Source: Voacanga thouarsii (lineage: Eukaryota; Streptophyta; Magnoliopsida; Gentianales; Apocynaceae). Taken from it: 64,000 bases of DNA. The position numbers and the translations under genes are program-made. Each line of letters opens with the position of its first letter. Within the stretch, counting starts at the first letter, position 1. Below, in pieces: positions 48,744 to 59,252 of the stretch. The stretch lies in contig JANUWF010001195.1 in assembly GCA_026120185.1 (NCBI GenBank), forward strand, positions 124,001-188,000. Reading direction: 5' to 3'. Below the pieces are notes generated by a model. That model had not been told where the DNA came from. It searched no databases and was given only the letters and a program-made list of their open reading frames with translations.

Positions 48744-51444
48744 TATTTTTCTAGCAAAAGTTATTATTTGTTTGACTAAAATATTCTTATTATATATAAT
48801 AATACAAATCTACCCTTCCTAGGGTATTTTTTTTCAAATTTACTAGCCAAATCATATTATGAAATATTTTATTCATGAAATAAAAATTAGCTTAGGGACA
48901 ACTAGATCATGATCATACTTCTATGGCTAACCACAATCATTAACATATACAATCATTCAATTCATCAAATCATCCAAACCATGCATATAAGCATATATCT
49001 AAATTTACCAAGACATGATCTAACCCCTACTAGCATAAATATGATCATGGCTTCAATAATCCAACATGAATATAAATCCTATTCACCAAAGGTGACATAA
49101 TCTTTAGCATACTTCATCACAAATACTACCTATGACATGGAGACATGCATTAAACCTCAAATCATCATACAATCAACCAAGATAATCCATCCATGCTCAA
49201 ATCCCATCTCTTTCATATTCATACATACATTCATGCTTCAACCTCAACAATATATACTCAAACCCTATCCACAATCCACCTGCTATCATCATCATCCTAG
49301 AGACATGAATCTAGAATTTAAAAGAAGGGTTAAAAAGGCTTACTTTTTTGCTGAATATCTTGAAGGAGTTATGATTGGTTGTCAACCCCTAGATGTCTAA
49401 ATCCGTCCAAGGAAGGTGGAGAAAGCATGGCCATTGGAGAAGAAGCCATCCGGCCAAGAGGAGAGAGATTCGTCCATGAGAGAGAGAGAGAGAGAGAGAG
49501 AGACTATTAGCATGTTTATTCATATATATATTCATTAGAGATTAAGATTGGAGAAGATGAAGTTTTTAGAACAAACCTACCTTGAAGGTGCTCTTAAGCT
49601 TTCACAAAATTTCTGGTTTTTTTAATCCAAAATAGCAAGTTGGATTTTGGAGTTTGATGTTAAGAAAGGTATTGATGGACTCATGGTAGTGAGTAGTTTC
49701 AATATAGAAATTTTAGAAGAAGTTTGAAGTGATTTGGGAGTGTATTGGGTGAAAGGAAGGAGTAGGTGTTCTTGGTGTGTTGTGTGTTCTTGATGTCGAA
49801 GAGAGTAGAGAGCTTTTGGGATTGGAGGTGCCGAAATTCTGTAAAGATTAGGGTTGGCCGACTGTTTGGAGGGTTTTGGTAGCTGATTTTCTAGTTTGGA
49901 AGGGAAATGGAAAGGCTAGTTGTTGAAATCCTTGAAGAATATTCTTGGGAAGCAAATTTTGCAACTAAATATTCCGGAATATCTTTGATCATGGGAGAGC
50001 TTTTGGAAGTCTACCATGGCCGAATTGCTGGCAGTGTTTCGGCTAGATGAATGCTAGTTGAGGGAGGCTAAGGGTGGCCAAAAATACTGAGTATAATGGT
50101 GAAAGGAAGGTCTAGTTGTTTGAGGTATATTTTATGGAAAATTGTTAAATCATGGTGGCTGGAATTTTGGTATCCAAATCAGATCATGTTTGCAGAATTT
50201 TTTTCGAAATCTTTTGGGCAGCCATGACTGGATTTTCAAGCAAAAGCTTGAGGAGGATAATGCAATTCAGTTACATAAGGTTTAAGGGTGATTTGTGCAG
50301 AAGAAGGATGGAGTTTCGGCTAGGGATGAATTAGGAACCAAGGCTGGAAAATTCTACACAGGATTTCGCTGCTTGCTGGAATTTTTTGGAGAGTTTCAGC
50401 TGCCATTTTCCAGCCAGGTTGCAGGGAGTTTGAAGGAGATTTCAGAGGTCTTTCAAGGCTGGTTTCCAGCCTTCTTTATGGAGGAAAAACGTGGCTAAGA
50501 TGCTGAACAAAAATTGAAAGAAAACAACTTGGTCTTGGACCTCCAAATCTGTGAATTTGCCCAGGAATTTTCCTGGATTTGCACAGCTTTTGTGCAGTCC
50601 GAAAATGGCCAGAAAAATCTAAGTTCTAAGCTGATCAAAAGTGCCATTTTCTGGAAGCATTTGGGAAGGAATAATGGCTAAGACTTTCGACACCTTTAAG
50701 GGACACAAAGCTGGGAAAATTTCAATTCCATGCATGAAGGAAAATTAACTTAGCTAGAGTGAAGTTTTTAGAAAGTTCACTAAGGAATTTATTTCATTTG
50801 AAATCCTTTCCCCCTCTTCCATGGTTTCAGCCCATAAGATGTCTCTTAATAAGACATTTTGAACCTTCAAAGCCATAGCACATTGCTGGAATTTTTCTAG
50901 AATAAAATTAGCTTGAACAAATTGAGCAAACTAATGAGTTGAGAAATAGGAGAAATTAAGGATCAGGAGGAAATGAATTCCCCTTAGTAATTTTGTGTAG
51001 GGCAAATGAGTAGGATGATGATACTCCTATCATGTCTCTCTTAGGACAACATTTCTACCCTACTCCAAGCACATAAGGTCGAAAATAATACTTCCCAAGC
51101 AAAAATAAAATTTAACCAAGCTAAAGCTCTTATGATGGAATTTGAACCCAAGATCTCAAGAATTAATTTTAAAGCTCTAACCACTAAACTACAACAACTC
51201 TTGTTCTTATTTTCCCTCTAAAAATATTTTCCTATTCAATCCTCAAGCTATCTCCCTTTTTCCACCTCAAGCAAAAATTACCATTTTGCCATTCTCATTC
51301 AATAGTCGTAATCAAACCCTTTAGACTATAAAACACAAACTCAATGCACATAAAATCGTATAAAAATATATTTAAACATGCAATGAAATATGATATGCAC
51401 CCCAACCCCCTTACTCTAAGGCTGGTTTTGGCTGAGGTTTCACA
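47075..51444 (-). mobile_element. 5' LTR of complete Tekay-type element
   Basis: 4370 bp, colinear with 37317-41666. Differences include shorter AG (49478-49502) and longer TA (about 48701-48741) tracts and a short local duplication of GCCACACTTTGTGC near 47625-47665. Palindromes at 47848-47924 and a tRNA-like module at 51128-51198. Confidence 0.95.
51128..51198 (-). other. tRNA-like module in 5' LTR
   Basis: 71 nt. A box TGGTTAGAGC (51174-51183), B-box-like GGGTTCAAATTCC. It starts 246 bp from the sense 5' end of the LTR. Confidence 0.55.
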
Positions 51445-51449
51445 ATTGG

Positions 51450-52355
51450 TAATTAAAATTAGTAATAAGTAGATTTTATTATGTTTTGATTAAAAGATAA
51501 TAACTAAAATTTATTAGTATTTATGAATATATGACTTACAAAATTAACATTTTACCTATTATGATTATTTATATAAAAGGCTTGATTAAATGATATTATT
51601 ATATATAATATCTGTATTTTTTATTTCTTTAACAAAAGCTATAATTTATTTGACTAAAATATTATTATTTTATATAATCGTTCAAAACCATATTTTCCTA
51701 GGGTTTTCGAAATCACTAGGAGAAATTATAGCATAAATCATTTTTATTGATGAAATAAAATTGGCTAACTTAATTAGCTTAGGGACAACAATGTCATAAT
51801 TATAATTTCTATTGCTAACCATAATTATGAACATACACTCTACACCAATCATCAAATCATCCAAATCATGAATAAATGTATAGATCTAAATTTACCAACA
51901 TATGATCTCAACTCCAATAAACATAATCATATGCATGGCCTCAACAAGAATACAAGAACATAAACCCTATTCACCAAAGATGACATAATCTATAACATGC
52001 TTGATTAATCATACTACTCACAATATAAGGCATGCAACAAACCCTAAAACATCATATAATCTAATCAAGACCAATCATCATCATCCATCAATCCCAACTC
52101 CATCATATAAACATATTCATTCATGCTTCAATCTCAACTCCATCATATAAACACATACTCAATCTCCAAATATAATCCATCCTTATCTAACTACGTATAA
52201 GAGACATGATTCTAGGGTTTAAAGAGAAGACGGAAGAAACATACTTGAATGATGACTACCTTGGGGACGTTTCAAGAGAATCCTAACACTAGGAGACTTG
52301 ATCCGTCCAATGGAGGAAGAAAGAAAGATGGCCATGGTTGAAGTAACCATTCGGT

Positions 52356-52387
<32 letters not shown>

Positions 52388-54271
52388 AGAGAAAAGGAGA
52401 ATTCATTAGCATATACTCATCAAGGTTGAAGATGGAAGAAGATGAAGATGATTGTTAATGCTTGCCTTGAAGGTGTTCTTGAGCCTTCAAGAAAATTCTG
52501 ATTTTTTATCTAAAAGTGAGAATTTGATTTTGGTGTCTAATGTTAAAAATTGCAAAAGTGGATTCATGGGGTTGAGTAGGTATAATCTGGAGTTTTTGTA
52601 GAAGATTGGAGTGGTCTTAGGCGTGAGAGGGTTAGTAGGTGTTCTTGGTGTTCTTAGTTTGGAGAGAATAGAGAGAATAGGGAGTGGATGGGCTGAAATT
52701 CTGCGTAGGAAGGAGTGGCCGACTGATTTGGAGGGTTTAGGAAGTTGAATTTTCTAATTTGAGAGGAAAAGGAAAGCTGGTTGTTTTGAAATCCTAAAAG
52801 AATATTTTAGGGAATCAATTTTGGAAACAAATATGGTAAGAAGATCTTAGTTAATGGAGAGCTTTTGGAAGCTTCAATGGCCGACTAAATTGCTGTGATT
52901 TTTTGCTGAGATGAATAATGTTTGAATGATCCTTAGAGTGGCCAAAAATATGGTGCACAATGGTTGTTTGAGGGTTAATCTATGGAAGGTTGCTGGAAAA
53001 TTTTGCTGAAATTTTGGACTTCAATGAATGGCTTGATTGGGGTGATTGATGGAGCTATTTTTCGTGCAGAACAATGGAGGAGATGATGGATCTCAGTTCA
53101 TGGCTGTTCAAGGTGAGTTTGCACAGAAAAATAGAGTAAGTTTTGGACAAGGGTGAAGAGGGAACAAGCTGGAATTTCTGTTCAGGATTTTCGCAAGCTA
53201 GCTGGAATTTCTGGGCAGATTTTTCTTCCATATTTTAGTTAGCTTGCAGAAGGTTTGAAGGGCCATTGAAGGATCATTTAAGGCTGGTTTCCAGCCTTCT
53301 TTATGGAGGAAAAATAAGGCTGCATTTCTAGTTGAAAAGGTAGAAGAAATAGCTTGGTTTTCGGGCTCTCCAAGCTGCAAAACTGCCCAAGAATTTTTCT
53401 TGGTTTGCACAGCCTTTGGCAGTCCGATTTTGAGCTGAAATTTTCAGTCTTCAAGCTAAGCGAAATAGTCATTTTTCTAGCAGCATTTGAGAGGGAATAT
53501 TGGCTGAAAATTTTAACAATTGGACTGGTTAAGAAGCTGGAAAAATTTCCAGTTTACTACATGAAGAAGATGAACACAACTAGGTTATAGTTTTGAAGGT
53601 TCAACCATGGAGATTAATTCTCTTGGGAACCTTCCATAACTCTTCCCCAATTTCAGTCAAGAAGATATCCATTCATAGCCATTTTCGAAACCTAAATATC
53701 ACATATCCTTGCTGGAATTTTCTGGAGACAAAATTGGCTTGGATAAATTGAACATCCTAATTGATTAAAAATTAAGGAAAGCTAGAGATCAAGAATGGTA
53801 GGAATCCCTTTGAAATTTTTGTAGTGCACAAGAGTGGAATTGGAACATTTCTATAATGTCTCCCCTAGGACAACACTCCCACTCCTCCCTAAAGCATACA
53901 AGGGCCGAAAATATAGCCTTCCTAACACAAACTAAAATTCAATCATGCAAGAACTCAAATGATGGAATTTGAACTCAAGACCTCAAGGAATTATTCCAAA
54001 GATCTAACCACTAAACCACAATAAATCTTGTTCTTATTTTCTCTCCCAAATATTTTTCCTATTTAATCCTCAAGCTATCTCCCTAATTCCTCCTCAAGCA
54101 AAAATTACCATTTTGCCATGCTTACTCAACAACCACAATCGAGCCATCTAGGCTACAAATAACATATCCAAGGCACATAAAATCATATGAAAATATATTT
54201 ATGCATGCAAGAAAATATGATATGCATCCCAAACCCCTTACTCTACGGTTGGTTTTAGCTGGGATTTCACA
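51450..54271 (-). mobile_element. Split Tekay-type solo LTR, right part
   Basis: It resumes the alignment interrupted at 37316 and runs to GGATTTCACA at 54271. It has an AG-rich tract (about 52356-52394) and a tRNA-like module (53955-54025). More diverged from the complete element's LTRs than those are from each other, so it represents a different subfamily or an older copy. Confidence 0.85.
53955..54025 (-). other. tRNA-like module in solo LTR
   Basis: 71 nt. D-arm loop AGTGGTTA, A box TGGTTAGATC (54001-54010), B box GAGTTCAAATTCC. The T stem carries the A52-C62 mismatch. It starts 246 bp from the LTR's sense 5' end. Confidence 0.55.
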
Positions 54272-54390
54272 CAGACAACGAAAACTAGCCATTTTCTAGC
54301 TATTGAAACTCTCTTTTATACCTCTATAAAAGGTTTCAAAATTTGATTTAAAAGTATATTTTTGTCCTATCCTTCTAAGAAACTCTCTTG
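54272..54390 (+). mobile_element. Sirevirus 3' LTR, right part (truncated)
   Basis: It matches about 25812-25892 of the 5' LTR, including the TATA box (54325-54333) and TTTTTGTCCTATC. Similarity stops after CTAAGAAA near 54390. The last ~650 bp of the LTR are absent. Confidence 0.75.
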
Positions 54391-55035
54391 CTTGATATGA
54401 AACAAAATAAGCTCAAGATCTCCCAGTGCTTTATCGCTTATTCTTGCTCTGTTACCTACTTGAAGACCATGATCACCCTTGCTGAGTCTCCCTATCCTTC
54501 TGAACCCCTGAAGGAGACTTGGCTAAGAAGTTCAGACAATCTTTCCTTCTAATGCCCCTTTTTACCACACTTGAAGCATTTGCCTTTAGGGTTCCCATTA
54601 GGCTTGGCCTGACTAGATGCTTTGGGCTGGGCCCCTATATTGTTTTGGGCTTTCATATTCTTGAATTTCTTAGGCTTTGCCTTAATTCTAGAAGAAGAAG
54701 CAAAACAAGAGACCAAAACCAAAACCTTTGACACGAGCTTCATAATTTTCTCTGCCACCTGGAGCTCCTTCATAAGCTTCGTGATATTCATATACAACTT
54801 ATTCATATTGTAGTTCAACTTGAACTGAGAATATCAGGGATAGTTTCAAAAACCATGTCAATTTGACTCTTAGGATCTATCGTTGCACCTATAACCTTGG
54901 CCTCCTCGAAGTAGGCAATCATTTTGAGCAGATGCTCTCAAAATGATGCCCCCTCAACCATCCTAGTGTTCTTGGTTGCCATAAGAGCTTCCTACCCTGT
55001 GGGCCGGCTCTTTTCAGTAAACACAATCTTCTATC
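54391..55035 (-). pseudogene. gag: Copia gag fragment with zinc knuckle
   Basis: Minus-strand copia Gag (UBN2-type): RMVEGAS, HLLKMIAYFEEA, GATIDPKSQIDMVFET (about 54980-54840), a basic Lys/Pro/Asn linker (54720-54580) and a zinc knuckle CFKCGKKGH. A stop and frameshift precede its last part, RRKDCLNFLAKSPSG, near 54540. A distinct copy of its middle segment lies at 56215-56440. Inactive. Confidence 0.72.
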
Positions 55036-56208
55036 TGTTGGGTATTTCTCGCATATCGTATATGGCACAGTGGAAAAATAAAACGAGATACCATCCTAGG
55101 AACAACATATATATGGAAAACAAGATATAAAAAGAACAAAGGTAACAGCTTTTTACCTTTCTTCGATCATATGGAAAATAAAATTTTCCTTCTTTAAGTT
55201 GAGGCGCGATCCAGCATTCCTCTTGATCAAACACCATGAGAGTTGTACGTCCAACCACTATAATCACAGTGTGTGATTATCTCTAACAGAAATCCACTCA
55301 GAGGATACACTCAAGCATGAAGTTTTATGTGCTAGCAGAAAAACTAAGTGGCGGCTAGAGTTGTTTTCTTCAAGAGCAACGAGAGAAAGAGAGAAGAAGA
55401 GAATGTTGTGTTGTTAGGGTTGGAGTTTTCGTGTCTTACACTTGGCTAGGGTTTTGTGTGTTATATCTCCTATATAACACGAAATCCTACTCAAAATATA
55501 CTCCAATCTTAGAATTCAAAACAGTTAGAATTTCGTAATTGTAATTAGAAACATCAAGTTCTCACAATTACAATTTGGACCATTAATTATAACTAATTAT
55601 AATTTGGCCACAACAACTTCTCTTTCTCGCAATCAACCCCACTATGTTATTAAATAATATCTTGAGTATATAATCCTCTATTGTATGTGACCTATTAGGT
55701 TTCCCAGTCAATTTGTAGTGAATATATATTAATCCAAACGTCTTTGAGATTAATAATCCATAATTAATTAGAACTAATCCTATTAATTCTAATCAGGATT
55801 GGTTTATTAATTCATCAATTAATAAACCGATGTTCCCAAATCATGAGCAGTATCTAGCAATACATCATGACCACCCAAGAGTCCAAGAAGTCAAGTGGCT
55901 TGACATGAACCCTTCAATAACAAACTACAGTGCAATTAACTCCTTTCACCATACAATATCTCATTCGGTTTGGAGTACGGAATTAGTGCCAACTCCATTC
56001 ATAATTAATTATGGCCCGAATACAATAGTATTTGTACCAAAAACCCACTACTCTAGATGTGTATCAATTGGAACTGTTTCCAATACATATATGCCTTGGC
56101 CAAGAACTTCTCGAGTAGTAATTCCTACAAGTGGCCGTGAGATATTTGCCCCTACGATTTGGAGTGGTATATCTTTTATTTACCCTCTCAACTATTTTAG
56201 TTTACCTC
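55036..56208 (-). mobile_element. Copia LTR fragment, related to the solo LTR at 21291
   Basis: It starts TGTTGGGTATTTCTC and shares GGCGCGATCCAG, CACCCAAGAGTCC-type and AGTCAAGTGGCTTGACATGA blocks with 21291-22400. The last ~580 bp of the 1692 bp LTR are missing. It lies between two copies of the same copia gag segment. The small plus-strand ORF here is an LTR shadow. Confidence 0.7.
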
Positions 56209-56499
56209 TCAACTACCTTATTTATGTTGTATTTCAACATGAACTGAGAATATGAATCAGACAGAGTTTCAAGAACCATGTAAATTTGGCTCCCAAGATC
56301 TATCATTGAGCCTAGGACCTCGGCGTTCTCAAAGTAGGCACTCATCTTGAGCAGAAGCTCTCGAACCAATGCCCCCTCAGCCATCCTAGTATTCATGATT
56401 AACCTAAAAGCTTCCTGCCTGTGGGCCGGCTCTTTTTAGTAAATATGGCATGCAATGACAAATCTATATCGTACGCAGTAGCCAAGTGTGCATGTTTAG
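56209..56499 (-). pseudogene. gag: Copia gag middle fragment, second copy
   Basis: MNTRMAEGALVRELLLKM and IDLGSQIYMVLETLSDSYSQ belong to the same Gag segment as 54790-55020 but differ at many sites. On the minus strand it continues the gag N-terminus at 62949-63213, from which it was separated by the insertion at 56500-62948. Confidence 0.7.
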
Positions 56500-57995
56500 T
56501 GATAGGGGCTAAATTAGTCATATATTTCTTAGTCATTTAAGGTTCTTTTGTGATATATTTTGTTCAATAACTAGCCATATTTCTTCATATTTAAGATTTT
56601 ACCCTTGGAAAGGTATTTTGTTCATTATTTTAGATTTTTAGGGTAAAACGAAACAAAAACGTCGCAGAACAGAGGAGAGGCGGCGGCGGCCAGGGCTCTA
56701 GATGTACTATTGACACGCACTTCGAAGCAATTAAAAAATTGGTGAAACAGAGCAAAACAGAGTGGAACTAGCACTGACTACATTCTAGTCTTCATTGTGG
56801 AAAATTCAGAGAAAAATCGGTGAACAAGTAGAGAAGCAGAACACAATCGGCGCCAACTCTGAGAGCAAAGACGGTGCCGGTTGTGCCCTAAAGATAAGGC
56901 AGTGCTTGATTTTTTCTACGTAGTTTTTGGTAATCTGTGGAGTTTTAGTAGCTTCCAACTTCTACTTGGCCAAGAACATTGTACCTATGAGTTTAGGCAC
57001 TTCCTAAGCCTACAAATAGATGGAAAACATAAGGGAAAGGGGGAGGGGGGGGAATCATTGATCATCATAGAAAATTACTCAATCAAAGGAGGAATTCTTT
57101 AATTCAATGAGGGTTCTACAAGAAGGTCTTCAAAGCAAGAAGAAAGAGGCTTGTCTATAAGTGCTTTCTTTTACTTTCTTTTCTTTTCTTTTTTTTTAAC
57201 AATGATATGTTATTATTTTTTTTGTAATTCGACATTATTTTAGATATTCATGACTTTCAGAATTATTTGATCTTTTGATTAATTGATTGTTCTTCTTGGT
57301 ATTTAATTGGTTGTTTTTTTTCATTAACTTGCCAGACCAAAGAGGTTGATGGTAGTTGCAATTGATTAATTTCATATTTATTGGTTGTTAACTTGCTAGA
57401 CCAAATAGGTTAATTGCTGAGGATTGAGTAATTAAAGGTTAATTGATGTTTGCCAGACTAAGCATTCATTGATTAATTTCGTGTTTTAAATTTGCCAGAC
57501 CAAGGAAATTTTATCAAGGATTGTGTTTAATGCATTTTGTGGATGAATTAGTTGAGACAGACCAAGTGATGCTAATTTATCTAGAAGGTAGTAATTAGTT
57601 GAGATAGACGAGGTGATGCTAATTTACCTTTATCCTTCATGGTGCTAAGAGAGTGATTAGTTATGATAATGGTTAGGTACTTTGAGATCATGTTTGTCTA
57701 AACAATGGTTTGAGTTACATACTTCTCCATCCTTGACATGTATATATTTTTGTTTTTATTTTCCTTTGGTTTATTTTTTTCTTTCTCACTTTATTGAGTC
57801 GGTTAAACAATGAAAGAAAGGTGATTAATGTCTATTTGTTCATGGAGGATCGACACTCGTTTGAACCCTATGGTCGGTTAATGATGAGTACGCTTGCGCA
57901 TATGTGTAATTTGGGTTTAACATTTTAATGTAAACTTGATTGGGAATGTGATTAGTTTTCTATATGATTTTTATACCCAAATAAAGGACACATCA
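56500..57995 (+). mobile_element. 5' LTR of non-autonomous element
   Basis: 1496 bp, TGATAGGGGCT to ACACATCA. Nearly colinear with 61403-62948. It contains a GC-rich GGCGGCGGCGGCC patch near 56680, unusual in this AT-rich window. The TATA-like box of the partner LTR is here TACAAATAG. Confidence 0.9.
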
Positions 57996-58001
57996 TGTTT
58001 T

Positions 58002-58020
58002 TGGCGCCGTTGCCTGGGAT
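58002..58020 (+). other. Primer-binding site, tRNA-Asp type
   Basis: TGGCGCCGTTGCCTGGGAT differs from the plant tRNA-Asp complement by one base and lies six bases after the LTR. A degraded second copy with the adjoining LTR end (ACATCA) is at 58065-58095. Confidence 0.85.
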
Positions 58021-58064
58021 AAATCTGTGTTTATTGGTTTAATAATTATTTCCTCGTGCAAAAA

Positions 58065-58095
58065 ACATCAAGTTTTTTGCGCTGTTGCTAGGGAA
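58065..58095 (+). repeat. Second, degraded LTR-end/PBS junction
   Basis: ACATCAAGTTTTTTGCGCTG followed by TTGCTAGGGAA repeats 57989-58020 (ACATCATGTTTTTGGCGCCG and on) at a 76 bp offset. Confidence 0.75.
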
Positions 58096-58709
58096 CAATA
58101 GCATGAAAGCTTGGATTTTGTTGATTTAACCATATAAATATGTAAATAAGTAAATATGTAAATATGTATATATGTTCCTTGTATGAAAAAGTGCCTATGT
58201 TGTTGTTTGTATAATTGTATGGTAATTTCGCTATATGTTGTAAATATGTAAATAGGTATATACATGTTCATAATCACTAACTTGTCTTTGTATGTTTGTA
58301 TATATTGTATATTTAGTTATTTCATTTTACTAACTTTTTCTTCTTTTAATTTTTTTTAAATATGAATTTTGGTTATCAACTTTCTTCTTGTCTTTTATAG
58401 GTGTAGGCCGTGGAAAGCAGTGAAGTCATTTTTGCTGTTTGAAAAAGTTTTTATTTTTGTCATTTTGTTTTGTTCTTTTATCGTGTCTTCATGAATTAAA
58501 TTGCTTGATTCATCAGTATTGCATGTTGCATTTAAAAAAAAAAGCATTAGTGTATTGATTGACAAAATTACAAGCTCACATTGATGTTTTTAGTGAGACA
58601 TCATTAGAAGCATTAGTGAATTCTTTTGTTGCCTATATACATTCATCTGTTCAGTGGCATGAAGAAGCTTCCCAATAATTGTGTGATCAAAGGAAACGCT
58701 TAGTTAAGA

Positions 58710-59252
58710 TTGTTGAGGAGAATCATAAGTTCATGCTGGCCCATTCACTCGAACAAGAGAATCTCCCAGGAGAGGAGAGAACCTATGAGGGACAACTATC
58801 CAATGTGGGAAGGGGTATTCAATTCTTCTGTATGTGCTAATAATCCTAATATCTCTTTGTCACATGATTTCTTAGGTTCCTCTATTTTCTTGGAGAATAT
58901 AGGTCCAAATAATGATTTGTTGACTTTAGCATACTTCAAGGAGTTGGATCTTTCAACATTATATCATAAGAAGTCCTTGGAGGATGGTGGAAATTTCTAC
59001 ACTTCACCTCATTCAATGGGAGGTAACTTAGTTTTTGTAGATGTGTCAAAAAGTAAGGATTTCTTGATCCCATCCTTAAGAACTCAATTGCTAAGTTTTA
59101 AGGGGAATTTTAATTGTAAAAATTCTTTTGGAGGGTTAATTGGTGATTTCAAAGTTGATGCATCCGTTAGATACTATATGCACTTATATGTTGGAAAAGA
59201 TATTTATGTGTCTAAAGGAATGTTAGAAAATGAGGTTTATATGTTTTGCTAA
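58710..59252 (+). CDS. Uncharacterised 180-codon ORF in non-autonomous element
   Basis: The only sizeable open frame in the interior of the element: ATG 58710 to the stop ending at 59252. The product would be a soluble 180-residue protein with blocks such as FLGSSIFLENIGPNNDLLTL and SPHSMGGNLVFVDVS. I recognise no domain, zinc knuckle or catalytic motif. An overlapping frame upstream (about 58560-58800) is also open and may be the original continuation, so a frameshift is likely. Large retrotransposon derivatives often carry such leftovers. It is most likely a decayed gag-region ORF or a chance frame. Confidence 0.3.
   Translation: MLRRIISSCWPIHSNKRISQERREPMRDNYPMWEGVFNSSVCANNPNISLSHDFLGSSIFLENIGPNNDLLTLAYFKELDLSTLYHKKSLEDGGNFYTSPHSMGGNLVFVDVSKSKDFLIPSLRTQLLSFKGNFNCKNSFGGLIGDFKVDASVRYYMHLYVGKDIYVSKGMLENEVYMFC

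Larger units (their letters stand above)
37317..51444 (-). mobile_element. Structurally complete Tekay-type gypsy element
   Basis: A 14,128 bp element on the minus strand: 5' LTR (47075-51444), PBS (47061-47072), leader ORF (46359-46976), gag (45160-46228), pol with chromodomain (41678-45159), PPT (41667-41680) and 3' LTR (37317-41666). Perfect TSD ATTGG and TG...CA ends. The chromodomain, pol order and very long LTRs (4.35 and 4.37 kb) suggest the Tekay/Del chromovirus clade. The LTRs differ by several percent by eye and coding is broken, so it is not recent. It inserted into a solo LTR of a related family. Confidence 0.95.
25294..54390 (+). mobile_element. Sirevirus (Ty1/copia), interrupted by nested gypsy LTR elements
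   Basis: 5' LTR (25294-26559), PBS, long gag with coiled coil, pol in copia order (PR-IN-RT-RH), an extra ORF region (31994-33490), a long 3' untranslated region, PPT (35224-35236) and 3' LTR (35238-35718 and 54272-54390). Pol order and DSGCSRH / VDDIIFGATN motifs show copia. The post-pol ORF and the CATCACTCAAAAAGGGAGAG PPT are typical of Sireviruses. Its 3' LTR was entered by an 18.5 kb nest of Tekay-type LTR elements and breaks off at about 54390. All ORFs are disrupted. Confidence 0.85.

Noticed and set aside
55830..56255. 141-codon plus-strand ORF
   Set aside because: Spans a copia LTR fragment and runs into antisense gag; the homologous LTR at 21291-22982 does not keep the same reading frame throughout.
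58068..58277. 69-codon minus-strand ORF rich in Tyr and Ile
   Set aside because: Product of the low-complexity ATGTAAATATGTA stretch at 58138-58265.
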